A DNA stretch of 64,000 bases from contig OZ024897.1 of assembly GCA_964017195.1 (NCBI GenBank), forward strand, positions 11,149,451-11,213,450, in the 5' to 3' direction. The DNA comes from Siderastrea radians. Taxonomy: Eukaryota; Cnidaria; Anthozoa; Scleractinia; Rhizangiidae. The translations under genes and the position numbers were made by a program. The notes below the pieces were generated by a model. The model was not told where the DNA came from. It was given only the letters and a program-made list of their open reading frames with translations, and did not search any database. Every line of letters starts with the position of its first letter. Position 1 is the first letter of the stretch. Shown here one piece after another: positions 1-12,056 of the stretch.

Positions 1-2328
1 ATTTGTCAGGCATGGAAATCACATCTTTATTGTGCAGGTACTTCCACTCTGAGTTTCTTCCCTTTAGGCGGTCAGGAGGCGGGCATGGCATGCTGGGATC
101 ACCTTTCAGCCACTCATCAATAACATAATAATAAAACTGTTTGCTCCACAGTAATCCCGCGTAGGCCTGGCGCGAGACTATTACTTCGTCATCTGAAAGA
201 GATTCTATCGACAGAAAAACAAAACGAAAAGTTAGATACAGAAGAACCTTGCTAACTGGAGAGTCCCAATTAGTGGACTTTTGTGGTGTAGATTCACCTT
301 TTATTGGTGTGAACACACCTGTTAGGTGTCTTACACCAATTTGGTGCCATTGATGCACCGTTTTGGTGTAAAGTAGACTCTTAAATGGTGTTTAGGTGGC
401 ACTGTTCTGTTTTACTTTGCATCTCTTTTGGGTTATACTCTTTTTACAGGACTGTAGTGTTGACTCTGTCTGGTCGTAAAATTACCATAATTCTATGTCG
501 TTGTAACACTGAGAAGTTGTTTGTTGACAAATTCAAATCAAATTCTCCGAAATTTTCAATATTCTAGTGCGAATGTGCAACAAATTAGCGTCAATTCTGC
601 ACATGACTGTACAAAAACGTCTTTTTGGTGTAACCATAACAATCGAATGTTTGCTGTGAACTTTCAGTTCTCTAAATCGAGCTAAAACCAGTTTAGCTTT
701 AGTCAATTGCGCAAAACGTAAGGGGTTATATGTCACCTATTTTTAGCATTACTTTAAAAAGCTGAAAGCGATATTGTTATCAAAGAAGTCCCAAACACTT
801 TTTTAATATTAGGCTTTTCTCCGAGGGAAAAAATACAATGCATGTATACTAATATAACCACCACATATAGCTTTGAAATTCTTTTCACCTGGTATAACAG
901 TCTTGTAAAATTCATCAGCTTCCTCTTTTCTCAAAGAGACCGCATCATCAAAAGCCTTTTCACCAAGTGGCAAAGGCGCGTTGTCTTCACAGACTGAGAG
1001 GCGACATCGAATGATGTGCTTTCCACCAGAAGGTACCGTAAGGACATAATGCGCTGCCACCTTGGTGCCCTCCATGAGTGGATTGACAGCCTCGGTTTCA
1101 TTGTTGATGACGTAGCGATGAAACGCATCTTTTGTGTAGGGTGAGATGTTAGATGTTTTGAAAAGCTTCTGCGAACAGACGTAGAAAGCTTATTGTTGGT
1201 GTCATTTCATGATTCGTGTAATAAAGCTAAAACTGCTTTATCTTGCAGTAAAAACGAAATGCTTTATCTTGCAGTAGTTAATAAAAATGAATCGTCTAAG
1301 AAGGGGGGGGGGGAGGGTGGAAAGACAAATTTTTATGGAACAAGATGTACTTTAGGAAAGGAATAAAAGAGAGAGACAATTGAATTTCCGCTTTCAACGC
1401 CACCAGTCTTTTTTCTATTCGATGTATTAGTAGACGCATAGATCTGTTATTAACTTTTAACTTCAATTTTCAATCATCTTCGTTTCCTTTAACTCAACTA
1501 ATCCGTCCACCCTCCCTCCTTCTTCTTAAACATTCTAAAAGTCATAAAAAGTCTTAAGAAGAATTTAGGCCCGGCTTTGACTACAAACCGATGGATGGCA
1601 TTGGTTTACCTAAAACCCTAAAAAATGACACCAGAGCGACTGGGGAAGTTTTAAAGGGCATCATGTTAATTAAACTCTACTCTACCTCACAGTTTGTCTC
1701 ATTCTCCGTAAAAATCAGATCTGGTGCCTGTCCTTGCTGATCAGAATTCACTGTAAAAATCCATTTCCCTAGAGTGTCGTGCTGGCATTCTACTTCCGTC
1801 GGCTTCGTTTGCATCAGCTTTGGCTTCCTCAAGCATCCTTCTTGCTTTACATCTCGTAAGCAGGAGCACGCCACGTGATCACATCCCCAGCTCCATGTGT
1901 TTCTGAACCACAGCGTTGGAAGGACGTGAACCCGTGCTGTTTCAGGCCCGCGGTTTTCTACGGTAATTTTCACGAGTACATCATTGGGTGAGTTCTTAGA
2001 GTACTCTGCAAAAATGTCCCAGTAGCGTCCGTCATCAAACACACCTAAAAAAAAAAAAGGAAAATGTATAGTATAGTTTAAAATGTTTTTCATTACTGAA
2101 ATTGCTTTGCTTGAAAGATGCTTTCTTCTTAAAAACGTTATAAGCTATAAGCTATTTACGGTAGTGGTTTAGCTTTGGTTGGAATATTCTATTTAATGTA
2201 GTAGCCTGGGATACTTTTGCACAAGCATCCTTTTAAGGTGAACACTTCATTACAACGTAAATTCTTGTTCTCGCCCTGGTTTTTTATTTGCTCTAATTTT
2301 CATACTTTGTAAGAGTCGACCGTCAGTT

Positions 2329-2384
<56 letters not shown>

Positions 2385-5300
2385 AAATCCGAAGAGTTCG
2401 CATGAGCTCTGAATAATCCCGGGTCTCGGCAACCTTTTTTTGTTTTTGAGATCGGATAACGTGGTATTCGTCAGTACCTCTTCCGTAAGTTATAATAGAA
2501 ATTTTTTCATTCTTACCTGTATCAGCCAGTTCAAATTCTCGGTCTTCTTTTGTTCTTTGTTTATTCTCGTTGACCAGTGTCGCATAAGGATATTCATTTT
2601 GTGGGTACTTGTACAGAGCCTTCATGTAAGAATGAGTTGGAGTGGAGTCCAGGTAGTAGTAGCACTCTTTCACGTCTTCACCATGGTTACCTGCAAAAAC
2701 GAAAACGAGATCAGTAAGTGGTTAAAAGCATCAAAACAATCATTCAAACAAACAAACAAATAAACAAACACACACACAAATAAACAAGCTGGCGAAACAA
2801 ATAATCCAGAGCCTATCATCAAATCAGAGGCAAACGCAATAAGCCACTCAGACGACCAGGAAATAAATAAGTAAATAAATAAATAAATAAATAAATAAAT
2901 ACATGTGATTTACGCGTCAAGCGAGGGAATTTTCGAGCTGCACGAATTTTTTTCGTTAACATTTCCCTTGCAGGAATATTTTTTCCGTACGCAAGAACTT
3001 TTTTTCTGGGCTACTCGCCTTACATCAATTTTTTTTACAATTTTCCCATGCATGAATTTTTTTTTGTACTTTGCCCACTCCCTCCCCCATAACTTTTCTA
3101 ATGGACCGTCCCAAACCGGTGTCAAGTGGGGAAAACATACAACAGCTGCCAATAGCGGGGGTGAAACGCGGAATAACTCGGTGCGTACACCACTTTGCGG
3201 TTGATTTGGTTTTGCTCCTTCTTGGTTAGAAAGTTCTTAGCATGATTGATCAGAATGGGCAAAGAATCTTACGTGAATTGGAACTTCTCCTAATAAAAGT
3301 TAAGTTTCCACGGACGGGCTGAATGACAACAGCTAGGTCACAGTTAACAATGCAAATATTAAAAGAGACCGACCTTGACGAGTTAGACTTTAGACGTGCT
3401 TGGCTAAAGCACGAATTCATCCTGGGAAAGAATTTTTTGTGCGAGTGCTATGGCAAAGTTCAGTCAGTGACGTCAAGATTTCGCGCCAAAACTCAAGCGA
3501 GCAGGAAGGGAACGGGAACTTACCCTCGTTTCCAGTGAGACCAAAGAGCCTCTCTTTCAGGATGGCATCTTTTTCATTCCACAAAGCCAAACCAAAACAC
3601 AGCCGGCACTCGCGGTCCGTAATTCCTAGCAAACCGTCCTCTCCCCAACGATAAGCACGTGATCGAGCGTGGTCATGAGGGAAATAATCCCAGCTGAAAA
3701 GAGAAACAACAATAATTGTACTCGCGTTATGTTTCTAAGAATGTATGGAGCTTTAACCTTTAACTCATTTCACCTTCTTTGGTTGTCCGTGGTAAAAACA
3801 AACAAGGGGATTGGTTTCTAAAGAAACTGTGATGCTGCGTCGGTGGGGAAGTGAAATACGAAACTTTGGATTTATCAACTGAGTTGCTAGCTGACGTTTC
3901 GAGCGTTAGCCCTTCGTCAGAGTGACGTAGTAAAAACAGAAATTTCCTTTAGGCGCGTTTAAACTTCCAAAACTTAAAGTCGATCTCTGTTTGAACTTTA
4001 TCGCCACCACAGGAAGTTCACACAGCTACCTCACAGTTGTAAGGAAATAATGTTACTTCTATAACTTAGGCACGAGGCAAAGACATCTCCGAGGCTTGGT
4101 TACATCACCAGGAGAGCTTTCAGTAAATTACAAAGCCGGCGACAAGAGGTCAAGGGTAAGCTATAGAACGGAAAGTCAGTGAGTATTTAGTGAAAGTGTT
4201 CACCTACACGACCGTTCCAAAGACGCCGCGGAGACATAAAGAGCTGTGACTTTGCAAGCTACGGCAGGTCGGTGATAGCTTATTAAGGAAGCTACCCCTC
4301 CTGCGCCCCCCCCCCGCCTCCCGCGCCCCAATCCTTCCGGAACAAGTCTCGGTTAGGGGCTGATATAGATTCAGGGTTGGTTGAAAACTGGATGGCACAT
4401 TCCTAACAAAACGTCTTACACTACCCCCTCCCCCCCCCCAAAAAAAAAAAAAAACTAGAAGTACTTTCTAGAGAAAGAGGATAGAATCACGAGAAACATG
4501 TTTCCGGTGATAAGGTTAGAGGTTAAAGTCTTCAGTGGGAGAACACGGCTACGATTTCAACAACGGGAGATCCGAAAATGCAAACACACTTTATTTTTTC
4601 GAAGAAACATCGGCAGAATAAATTCTTTTATTCCATGTTTCAGGAATTGGTTCTTGACCCCGGGTTCTTGATAACTTGCTCTTATAAAAGTGTAACTAAT
4701 AAACGAACACAGTGTTTGGGATGATAAAAATATACCAAAACGCTTATTTCATTGTAGGTTTCAAAATTAATTGGATTTGAATCAACAGTGCTTAGGCGAT
4801 TAGAAGGAAGCAAGGCTTACTATTCAAAGTGCGCAGTCATTCTGTTAATTGGCCGCTTTGGATGCTATGGTTTTAAAACCTTTTCCTTCCTAGAGGTAAA
4901 CCAAGAGTCACGGAATATGTTTCTAACTTGTGTAAGTCTGTGCATGAAATCCCGTCGCGTGATCATTCAAATAAAAGGTACTAAGCGGCAACACTTTCCT
5001 GTGCTGCTTCTTAGTGTGCTGTGCGAGGTGGTTCTAACTTTTGAACCTCTGGATGAAATCTTGAAGTGTGACCATTCAAATGAAAGCTCCTCAGCGGTAC
5101 TTTCCAGTGGTGCTGTTTATTATGCTGTAAAAGGTGGCTCTAACACTTGAGTCTGTGGGTGAAATCCTAAAGTGGGACTCGGTTCAAGTGAAAGCTACTG
5201 AACAGTACATTCCTGTGAAGCAGTTTGTTTTCAACTTTAGTATTTCTTTAAAATGGAATTTGTTCCAGTGTTTATATTATTGACCCCTTGGAGTGAAGTG

Positions 5301-6124
5301 CCTAAGTACTACATTTCCGGAATCCCAGGAGCAGGTCAACCTTGGTGAGAAAACGTCTTCGTACCAAACTTTTACAATACAAAAACATTTGAGCTTAGTT
5401 TTGATGGCTGGGTAACACGTCCCTCTTGGTGATAACAAGTTTAACCATAAAGGAAAACCTGAAAAGACCTTCTAAAGCGAAATTTACCCCAGGAAAACCA
5501 ATGGAAATACAATACAAACACTTAGGACTTTTCATGTTTTAGGCCCAACATAAGAATTTGATGAAATAAAAAAAAAAGATATTTCTTTCGGAGTCCTTTG
5601 CAATTTTAAAAGCCAAAAAAAACAAAACAAAACTAGAATATAGAGAATTGAGCAAACTATTGTTACCAGGTTCCATTGTCAGAATAGTCCTCCCGCACTG
5701 TGCCCCATTGCCTCTCGGACAAATAAGGTCCCCATTCTCTCCATCTACTCTCAGGCTCGTTCTTGTCCGCTTCAAGCCGTCTGCACTCCTTGGGCTGCTC
5801 CCTCCGCACAACTGATGGCTGGGAATGCTTTTTCCGTCGCAATATCGACTTCATTGAAGTTGTAGAATCATTTCTCTCACTGGAATTTGAAGTCATCTTG
5901 CTGATCTGCGCATCGATGTAATTTCGAATGGATAGAAGGGATGGGGAACCGTTTTTGAACTGATCCCATATCTTTTGTATATCTGGCCTGTTTATTTGTT
6001 GGGGGCTTCTTTTCTCTTCGCCATGTCGTCGCAACAGTTCTGCCACCGAGACTGAGCGGCGACGTTTCGGAGCCGTTTTTCTTTCAGTATTTACTCTTGA
6101 GGTACCTCTGTTGACGCCCTCCAT
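1..6124 (-). CDS. GH63 / MGH1-like glycoside hydrolase, copy A (5' part; runs off the window)
   Basis: Paralogue of the complete gene at 36308-48354. Visible coding exons on the minus strand: 6124-5667, 3693-3524, 2690-2517, 2044-1686, 1168-889, and 204 to the window edge. Lengths of the first five (458, 170, 174, 359, 280 nt) and all phases equal those of copy B. No stop or frameshift is present in the visible exons, so this copy looks functional as far as it can be seen. Exon 4 encodes exactly the same residues as in B. Exons 1, 2, 3, 5 and 6 carry a few replacements, for example N/K, A/V and T/K in exon 3 and V/A and N/R in exon 5. The start is the same ATG, 7 nt after a possible acceptor. 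The catalytic half of the protein lies to the left of the window, so activity cannot be judged. Confidence 0.86.
284..400. repeat. GGTGT/ACACC-rich block in intron 5 of copy A
   Basis: About ten TGGTGT or ACACC words in 110 bp, some in opposite orientation. The same block is in copy B (41480-41605). It looks like a degenerate foldback repeat. Confidence 0.5.
2329..2431 (+). tRNA. tRNA-Phe(GAA)-like unit with a 27-nt T-loop insertion
   Basis: Lies in intron 3 of copy A, opposite in strand to the gene. Acceptor stem 2329-2335 with 2424-2430 has one mismatch. The D-arm is GCTC/GAGC. The anticodon arm is TCAGA-CTGAAGA-TCTGA with anticodon GAA. The T-stem CCTGG and loop start TTCAAATCC are followed by about 27 extra nt before the closing CCGGG. 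A run of seven T (2435-2441) three bases after the discriminator could stop Pol III. A normal tRNA-Phe would be about 73 nt; this is 103 nt. Either a tRNA-derived repeat or a pseudogene; charging is unlikely unless the insertion is removed. Confidence 0.6.
2866..2900. repeat. (TAAA)n repeat in intron 2 of copy A
   Basis: Tetranucleotide run next to a (CAAA)n run (2747-2782). The same pair occurs in copy B (44805-44855 and 44926-44958). Confidence 0.9.
3886..3926 (-). ncRNA. hammerhead-like core in intron 1 of copy A
   Basis: On the minus strand: CTGACGA (3920-3914; the seventh core base may vary), stem II GGGC-TAAC-GCTC, GAAA, then C-GTC. Stem I is weak (two pairs). Probably the 3' end of a Penelope-like repeat remnant. 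Confidence 0.4.
4860..5230. repeat. ~105-bp minisatellite, intron 1 of copy A
   Basis: About three diverged units, each with GATGAAATC, TGACCATTCAAATGAAAG, AGCAGTACTTTCC and GTGCTGTTTATTATGCTGT words. It translates by chance into repeating frames. Confidence 0.75.
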
Positions 6125-6131
6125 AACCTTT

Positions 6132-7489
6132 CTGTGAAAACTAAGAATTGGTGGAAAGTATCAGTACAGCGTTTGTCTGGACGAGTCTCCTCTGTCGCTC
6201 CAAAACAAATCACCGCCTTTTTGTTGGGCTGGTCTATCACGTTTTGATTATATAACAGTATAAAATGACGTACAGGTAATTCCATTATTTTTTCACTTAT
6301 TTTGTTTCAAACTCAATGAAGTTTCGGCAATTTTCCGTCCGGAAAGCACCTCTAATATTCCAGGATTAGTCCGTGTGAGGTGTGGGCTACACGTGCTTGT
6401 GGTGTGAAATAAAGTTGAGAGGTGAATTGGTCACGCCATGCCACGTGACGTAAGTGTGTTTGTAACGCACTTGCTACATGGGAGGTTCGCTCAAGACACG
6501 AAAATTTACTTTGCATGACTTTGAGTCTTGCTGGTGTTAAATTGCTCAGCATTTTGCTGACTGCTTTGCTGATTGCTTCTTGAAAATGCGCAAAACAAAA
6601 GTATTCAGAACTATGCCGCTTATTTCAGACCAGCTAGCTTAAGGCTATGTATCAATTCAGGGTATACCAGCTCTAACTCCATTCCTGTTGGGAGGTGGGC
6701 AACAGAACAAACGTATACGGGCCGGTACGTACCAACCAAGGATGGGGAAGGGGGTTGATGTTTTGCTCAGCTTTATGCTTTCTTTGATAGTAAATTTTGA
6801 ATTTAAAATCATGAACAATTTACTCAAGTTGAGGAGAATTCATCTCTGAAAGTACCAAAATTAAACTGAAATTATCCAAGGCTGAATAATCGAGAATAGG
6901 TCTGCGATTGCGTCACAGCACCGCTTAGGTGGAGCAAAATCTTCACTAGATACTTTAATTCTGTCGAAGTGGTATTCTCGCGATTGGATTTTTTCTGCAC
7001 TGTCACTGGAAAGTTAATTTTCATATACGGAGCTCACATTGTCGTGATTTTACTTTAAATGATTGCAACACGCGATATATATCTTCCCGAGTATTGTCAC
7101 ATTGGCAGTTTTTGGGCCAAATAAAAATCCACGGTCATCTACGGTGGTCCATATAAAAGTACAACGACTGTTTTCTTTTCATTTTTTTTTGTCTTCTCGG
7201 AAATTCAAACTTTTTCTATGCGTAATTTGTTTTCTTGTGTCAAACGTTTATGTTTATATTCAGTGTTTAAGGTCGTATCTTCAAAACCACATATTCTGTA
7301 CCTTACAGATCGTTTTCCTTTGGAATAACTCAATTAACCGCAGGGACCCACAGGTGACCGGACACGCAACTCATGACCGTCTTGTGACTGTCGTCAAAAC
7401 AGAAAAAATCAGGCCACCATCACGAATCACTAGCACAATTAAGGAATAAGATGGAACCCAAAACACAAAACAAAGTCAATACTTAAAAA
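6132..7489. other. upstream flank of GH63 copy A; no gene seen
   Basis: Conserved with 48362-49682 of locus B. CAG precedes the presumed start exon at 6132. No convincing coding frame. Probably promoter and 5' UTR exon DNA, but no TATA box or start site can be fixed. Confidence 0.5.
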
Positions 7490-10400
7490 CTCGATTAAGT
7501 CATGGCAAAGTGTTTATTTCATCAAATTTGGGATGAAAAATCGTGAACGAGAAAAACGTTTCTCGTTCACCGTACATTCGTAACTGGATTTTCACATCGC
7601 GTGCACGTAGCCAGTGATGAACGGAAGTTTTTCCCCTTTGTACAGTTACACTATTATTAATGCCGGACGGCTTTTGTCATGCCATGAAACTGAATTCAGA
7701 CCACTCAGTTGTCATTCAGAAAACACGTGAAGTAAATCTGCAAACCGAAATGATCAACGTGACTGCACCTCACTGTATTTTTTTTTACTATAATTATGCT
7801 TCACCTTGACAATTTGCTAAAAATTAAGAATTTTTCTTATAATCTCACGTGCATTTTTAACATTCAGTACAGCTGGTAGGTCATCCAGTCTTTAAAGGAG
7901 TCTTACAAATTTGAACTTATTATTCTCCGTAAAACTTTACGCGTCTGTGTCCTCGTAAACTAGACTAAGCGGTTCAGCCTCTCTCCTCACAGCCATAGTT
8001 ACTGACACGGATAAACTGACGAGGAGAGCTGACAAAAGATCAAACTTTTGCTCTTGTTTGGCTTAAACTCTTATGCACTCTCGGCAACTCTTGTGTACTC
8101 TCGAAGAACGCAGTTGAATCTGCTCAAACTTTCACTGGAATCGATGGAATTTCAAACTCTCGCTTTCGTTTGGCCTCTGACTTCTCATTCTGGTTACGTT
8201 TAGCCTTAGCCAAGCGCTTTCAGTTTCGGTGACTCTAGTTACAGCCATAGTCAAGCGTTTTTTTGACTCCAGCTTTAATCATAGTCAGCCAGCTTTCGTT
8301 TCGTCCACGGAAAGCAAAAGTTTTAAACCACAAATTTAATTTTATAAGGTAACAAGATATTGAAAACCTAGGGGCATTTACTGTAGGATGTACTAAAACT
8401 CCAATTTCAGTTAATGACTTCTTAAAATACAAATCGATAATTCGAGTACCCATTAAATATAAAATGTAAAATTTGTTGGAAAAGTGAAGAAAATTGGCAA
8501 AAATTGAAACGGAAAAAAGAAGTCGAAATCGCTTAATTAAATATACCCGTTAAATCTTGAGAATCGTCTTGAATGGCACGTACAGCAGCAGTTTTTAACC
8601 AGCCGGGGCATGCTTCGACTTGCTTTTAGTTTCAGTTCTGAGCTATATTAAATGCAGATTTAGAAGCTTGGAGAAGCCAGTGGCGGGCTTTATAGTCCTT
8701 ATATTTTCAGTTCTGAATAAATCAGGACAGGCCTACTAAATCTGCGTCACCTTGGCTAAGGACAAGGGAAGCCGTCGTGCCTCAGCTATTTCACGTACCT
8801 CACTATGTAATTACAGGAAATCAGTCAACCTAATTTCGCAGTTTTGTCAGGGAGAGGCTACATTTAAACGAACGTGGGCAACATGTTGAAACTTTTGCTA
8901 GACGTTATAAATAACTTATTTTTCTTTCTGCTCGACATGAAATTTTCATGGTCAAAAAATCGCAAATAACGCGAAAATTTCATACCATTAAAGGTACTTA
9001 AGTACACTGGAACAACTAAGTATTCAAAGGAAGCGTATACCCCAGGAAGACATTGAAGAGCGTTGCTAGTTTACTAACTATAAAAGCGTTTCATAGTTCG
9101 TCGAAACTCTGGTTAAACCAGATGGACTGAGTTTCACGCGGACCGAAGTTCTATCTTAAAATTCCAAAACTAAGTGCGTCTATAAGGTTATTTAAACAAA
9201 GCACTCTTCGGCAAACATGCATGAAATACTATTCTGCGCATGTACATCCTGGAAGAAGTAACAGACCATTTAGAGTACAAACAATGTCACTGCTTACACC
9301 TAATTCTAATAATAGAGATTTAAAGTCATTAACACACATTCTCAAAACAAATTAGTTATTAAAATGTTCCTTTACTACACACCATCTTTAAACTGAAAAA
9401 AAAAATCAATGGTGCCTGGTTGGTTCAAGTCAGAAGTCTATAATTGAGATTTGGTCCATTTTACTGTGTCAAGATTGTTTAAAAGATGGTTTTCAGTTGA
9501 ACTGAGATTTTATCAACCGTGAAATGTTAATTTTATGCAGTCTTGCTGCCAAAGCCGGAATTACGCGACAATTGACTGACGTTGACTAAACTGGAAAGTT
9601 CAATCATTTGTATTTGAAAAGTACCCCGAGGGTACAGACCTCTTGAAAGAGCTATTAATAAACTACTGATTGGAAACTTTTTATGCCAAAAATCGAAGCA
9701 CAAATACATCAAATCATTAAAGATCTAGAAACCACGCCCAGTGGCTTTAAGGGGCCGGAAAAAAAACACAGGCGTGCCCAAATGGGAAAATCAACTTAAA
9801 AAACCTCACGATCACGAGATCTAGGCTCAAGACTATAATTTACACCCACCGTTTTATTGGGCCGATTTGGCCTGATTCGATTAAGGAAATGAGTGCGCGG
9901 ACGAAAATCGGTCGGATTTTTATCATCCGCTCGCTATACCAATGACAAAAAAAAAAAAAAAAAAAAATTCGGCCGACAAATTGTGAAGTGTAAATTGGCG
10001 TATACGAATGAGTCAACTAATCGGGCCGATAAATCGGGACGTGCAAATTAGCCTTTAGAGAACTGGAATAGCTGTGTGATCTAAAAATTTAGAGGAATTC
10101 TTTGCTTCTCGTAGAAATGATGGAATGAAGTAAATGAGCGCGCTGGAAAAATCGCACGCCCTTTAGCGTCTAGGAGTCAATTAAACTGAAGAAGTCCTCG
10201 CTAGCATTCTAACGTCAATAACGAGCAAAAAAAAAAAAAACACGACAAAATTTCCTTTGCAAAAAAAAGGAACATGAAACCGGATTTGACGGTCGGAAGA
10301 CGGCGGGCCGGACTAGGAAAAAAAATTCTTGATAGCTCCTCTCAATATGAATTTGAACTATTATCGTTTATGACAACCAGGATAAGGCACTCAGTTTTTA

Positions 10401-11939
10401 AGGGACTTACTTTTTCGTAGAACGCTACGCCGGCTCTGGATGGTGAATGCTCTCCAACAGTCTTGTGTTCGGTGACTCCTGTTTCATTCGCCGAGCTTAC
10501 TTAGTAAAAGTTGTGCTCCTATGGCTCAACTGTTCAGCTCAAAAACTTTACAGCTAACTGTGTCACTGACATGGCTAACTTTAATTTTACTCTAGATCGT
10601 GTGCGCCGAAAATAGCAAAGTACAGATTTATCACGAATAGCAAAGTACATATTCATCACGAATTATTTTTGTCAGAAATTGTTATCGGACAGAGTAGTTT
10701 CCTGCCAATCAGGAGGCCCGAGCCGGGTCCTTAGCTGCTACTCCCCCCCCCCCCCCTCTTTAAATCAGGGTCTCCCACCCATCTTAAAAACCTTTCTGGT
10801 TCTCGAAAAGTGATATTTTACTGTCAAAACAAAAATCTTAAATGTAAGTGAAAATATTAACAGAACAGATGCAAGATTTAGAAGGATTCAAAGTTTGGTG
10901 ATTACACTGAAGAGACACCACGAGTTAAAGTTCGTTGCGTTATCCTTTGACACCTCGTGTCAAGCATTTTCCCATGAATGTTTAGTTTATTTTGACCCTT
11001 GATCGGCCGGGTTGTAATCCGCGTTGATTTGTGAAATCAACATACGAGTTATGTAATAATAATTACTCACGCTTTGTTAAACTATGCTTGGACGTGACCG
11101 CTTTTCAGACTGAAAATATTCAAGTTTTGTGGTATCGTGTATGCTAAGAGCACGCGTGTGTGTATGCGTTTAAAAAGCTTAATTAAAAAATTCACTGGAA
11201 AATGAACTCGATGTAGTATTTCTAGTCAAGTATATATTACTGATCCTGACCTATTTTTAGGTTCTGCGGGTTGTTTTCAAGTTATGCCGGAAATGAGATA
11301 ACTCCCCGCACGGACCCACGCGTGTCAAACACGCAACTCGTATTTAAGCAACCATTCCCGGCTTCCCGGCTTTGCAACTTGAAACCAGCGATTAAAAAAC
11401 GCAAAATTAGTATTTTACCCTCATGTTGATTGAATAGATTGTTTTAATAGGACTCTTCGTTTTCATCAGGTTAGCGTGCAAGGCTATCGTCACGCGATCA
11501 AGCGCACGAGCGCACCCTTCCAACTACTGAAAAAGGTTAACCATTTTGTTCTTTTTGGTCTGAAGTTAGACATGTACATGTTTTGCTTGCTAGTCTGAAA
11601 TAGGATATGGACGTTTGCTACTGGATTTTGGCTCCAAAGGAAAAAGGTCTGATCTTGGGTAAGGAAAATCCCATATGTTAGTTTTAAAACGGTTACGAAC
11701 TTAAAAAAGCAAGCGGCATACCCTTATCTAAGGTTTCTCGGAGTGCCCCTTTTTTGTATGTCATGGAAACTTTAAAGAGCAAGTAGTCGAAAAAGAAAAC
11801 ATAATACTAAATGAATAAATAAACAAAATAAAGAATTATCCCAGCGGATTCATGTTTCATCAAAACAGCACTTATATGGCTTCTACAGGGGAGTAGCCCC
11901 CTTCCCTCCCCACAAGCCGACACAAGAAGAACGAACGTG

Positions 11940-12056
11940 ATTGGACCAGTACCAGTACATCTTCACGCACGTGCCACGTGTGCAACTTGCCCACGTGTCT
12001 TCGGTAGCGTGGAGCTGGTGTAGAACTCGTACTTCTCTTACATAATGAAACACTGA
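11940..12056 (-). other. exon-like minus-strand frame overlapping the E-box cluster
   Basis: On the minus strand, TTTTTTTATCAG is followed by a frame reading YVREVRV...ATEDTWASCTRGTCVK...WYW. The frame is open in the counterparts at 14259-14513 and 54096-54335. Three cysteines recur. It may instead reflect conservation of the E-boxes. Confidence 0.2.
11968..11997. promoter_or_regulatory. cluster of three CACGTG E-boxes (copy 1)
   Basis: CACGTG at 11968, 11975 and 11992, in a block conserved in all four tail modules. CACGTG is the palindromic site of bHLH-zip factors such as MITF, USF, MYC or CLOCK families. Function is inferred only from density and conservation. Confidence 0.4.

Noticed and set aside
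533..736. 67-residue minus-strand frame also open at 41725-41928
   Set aside because: It lies in intron 5, and its conservation is explained by the recent duplication; no domain or splice support.
2905..3204. Phe-rich frame, also at 44969-45301
   Set aside because: It sits in intron 2 over T-rich DNA with several poly-T runs; composition artefact.
7063..7449. 128-residue plus-strand frame upstream of copy A
   Set aside because: The counterpart in locus B is frameshifted and the first two thirds are low-complexity T-rich DNA. Only the part after the acceptor near 7311 was kept as an exon-like candidate.
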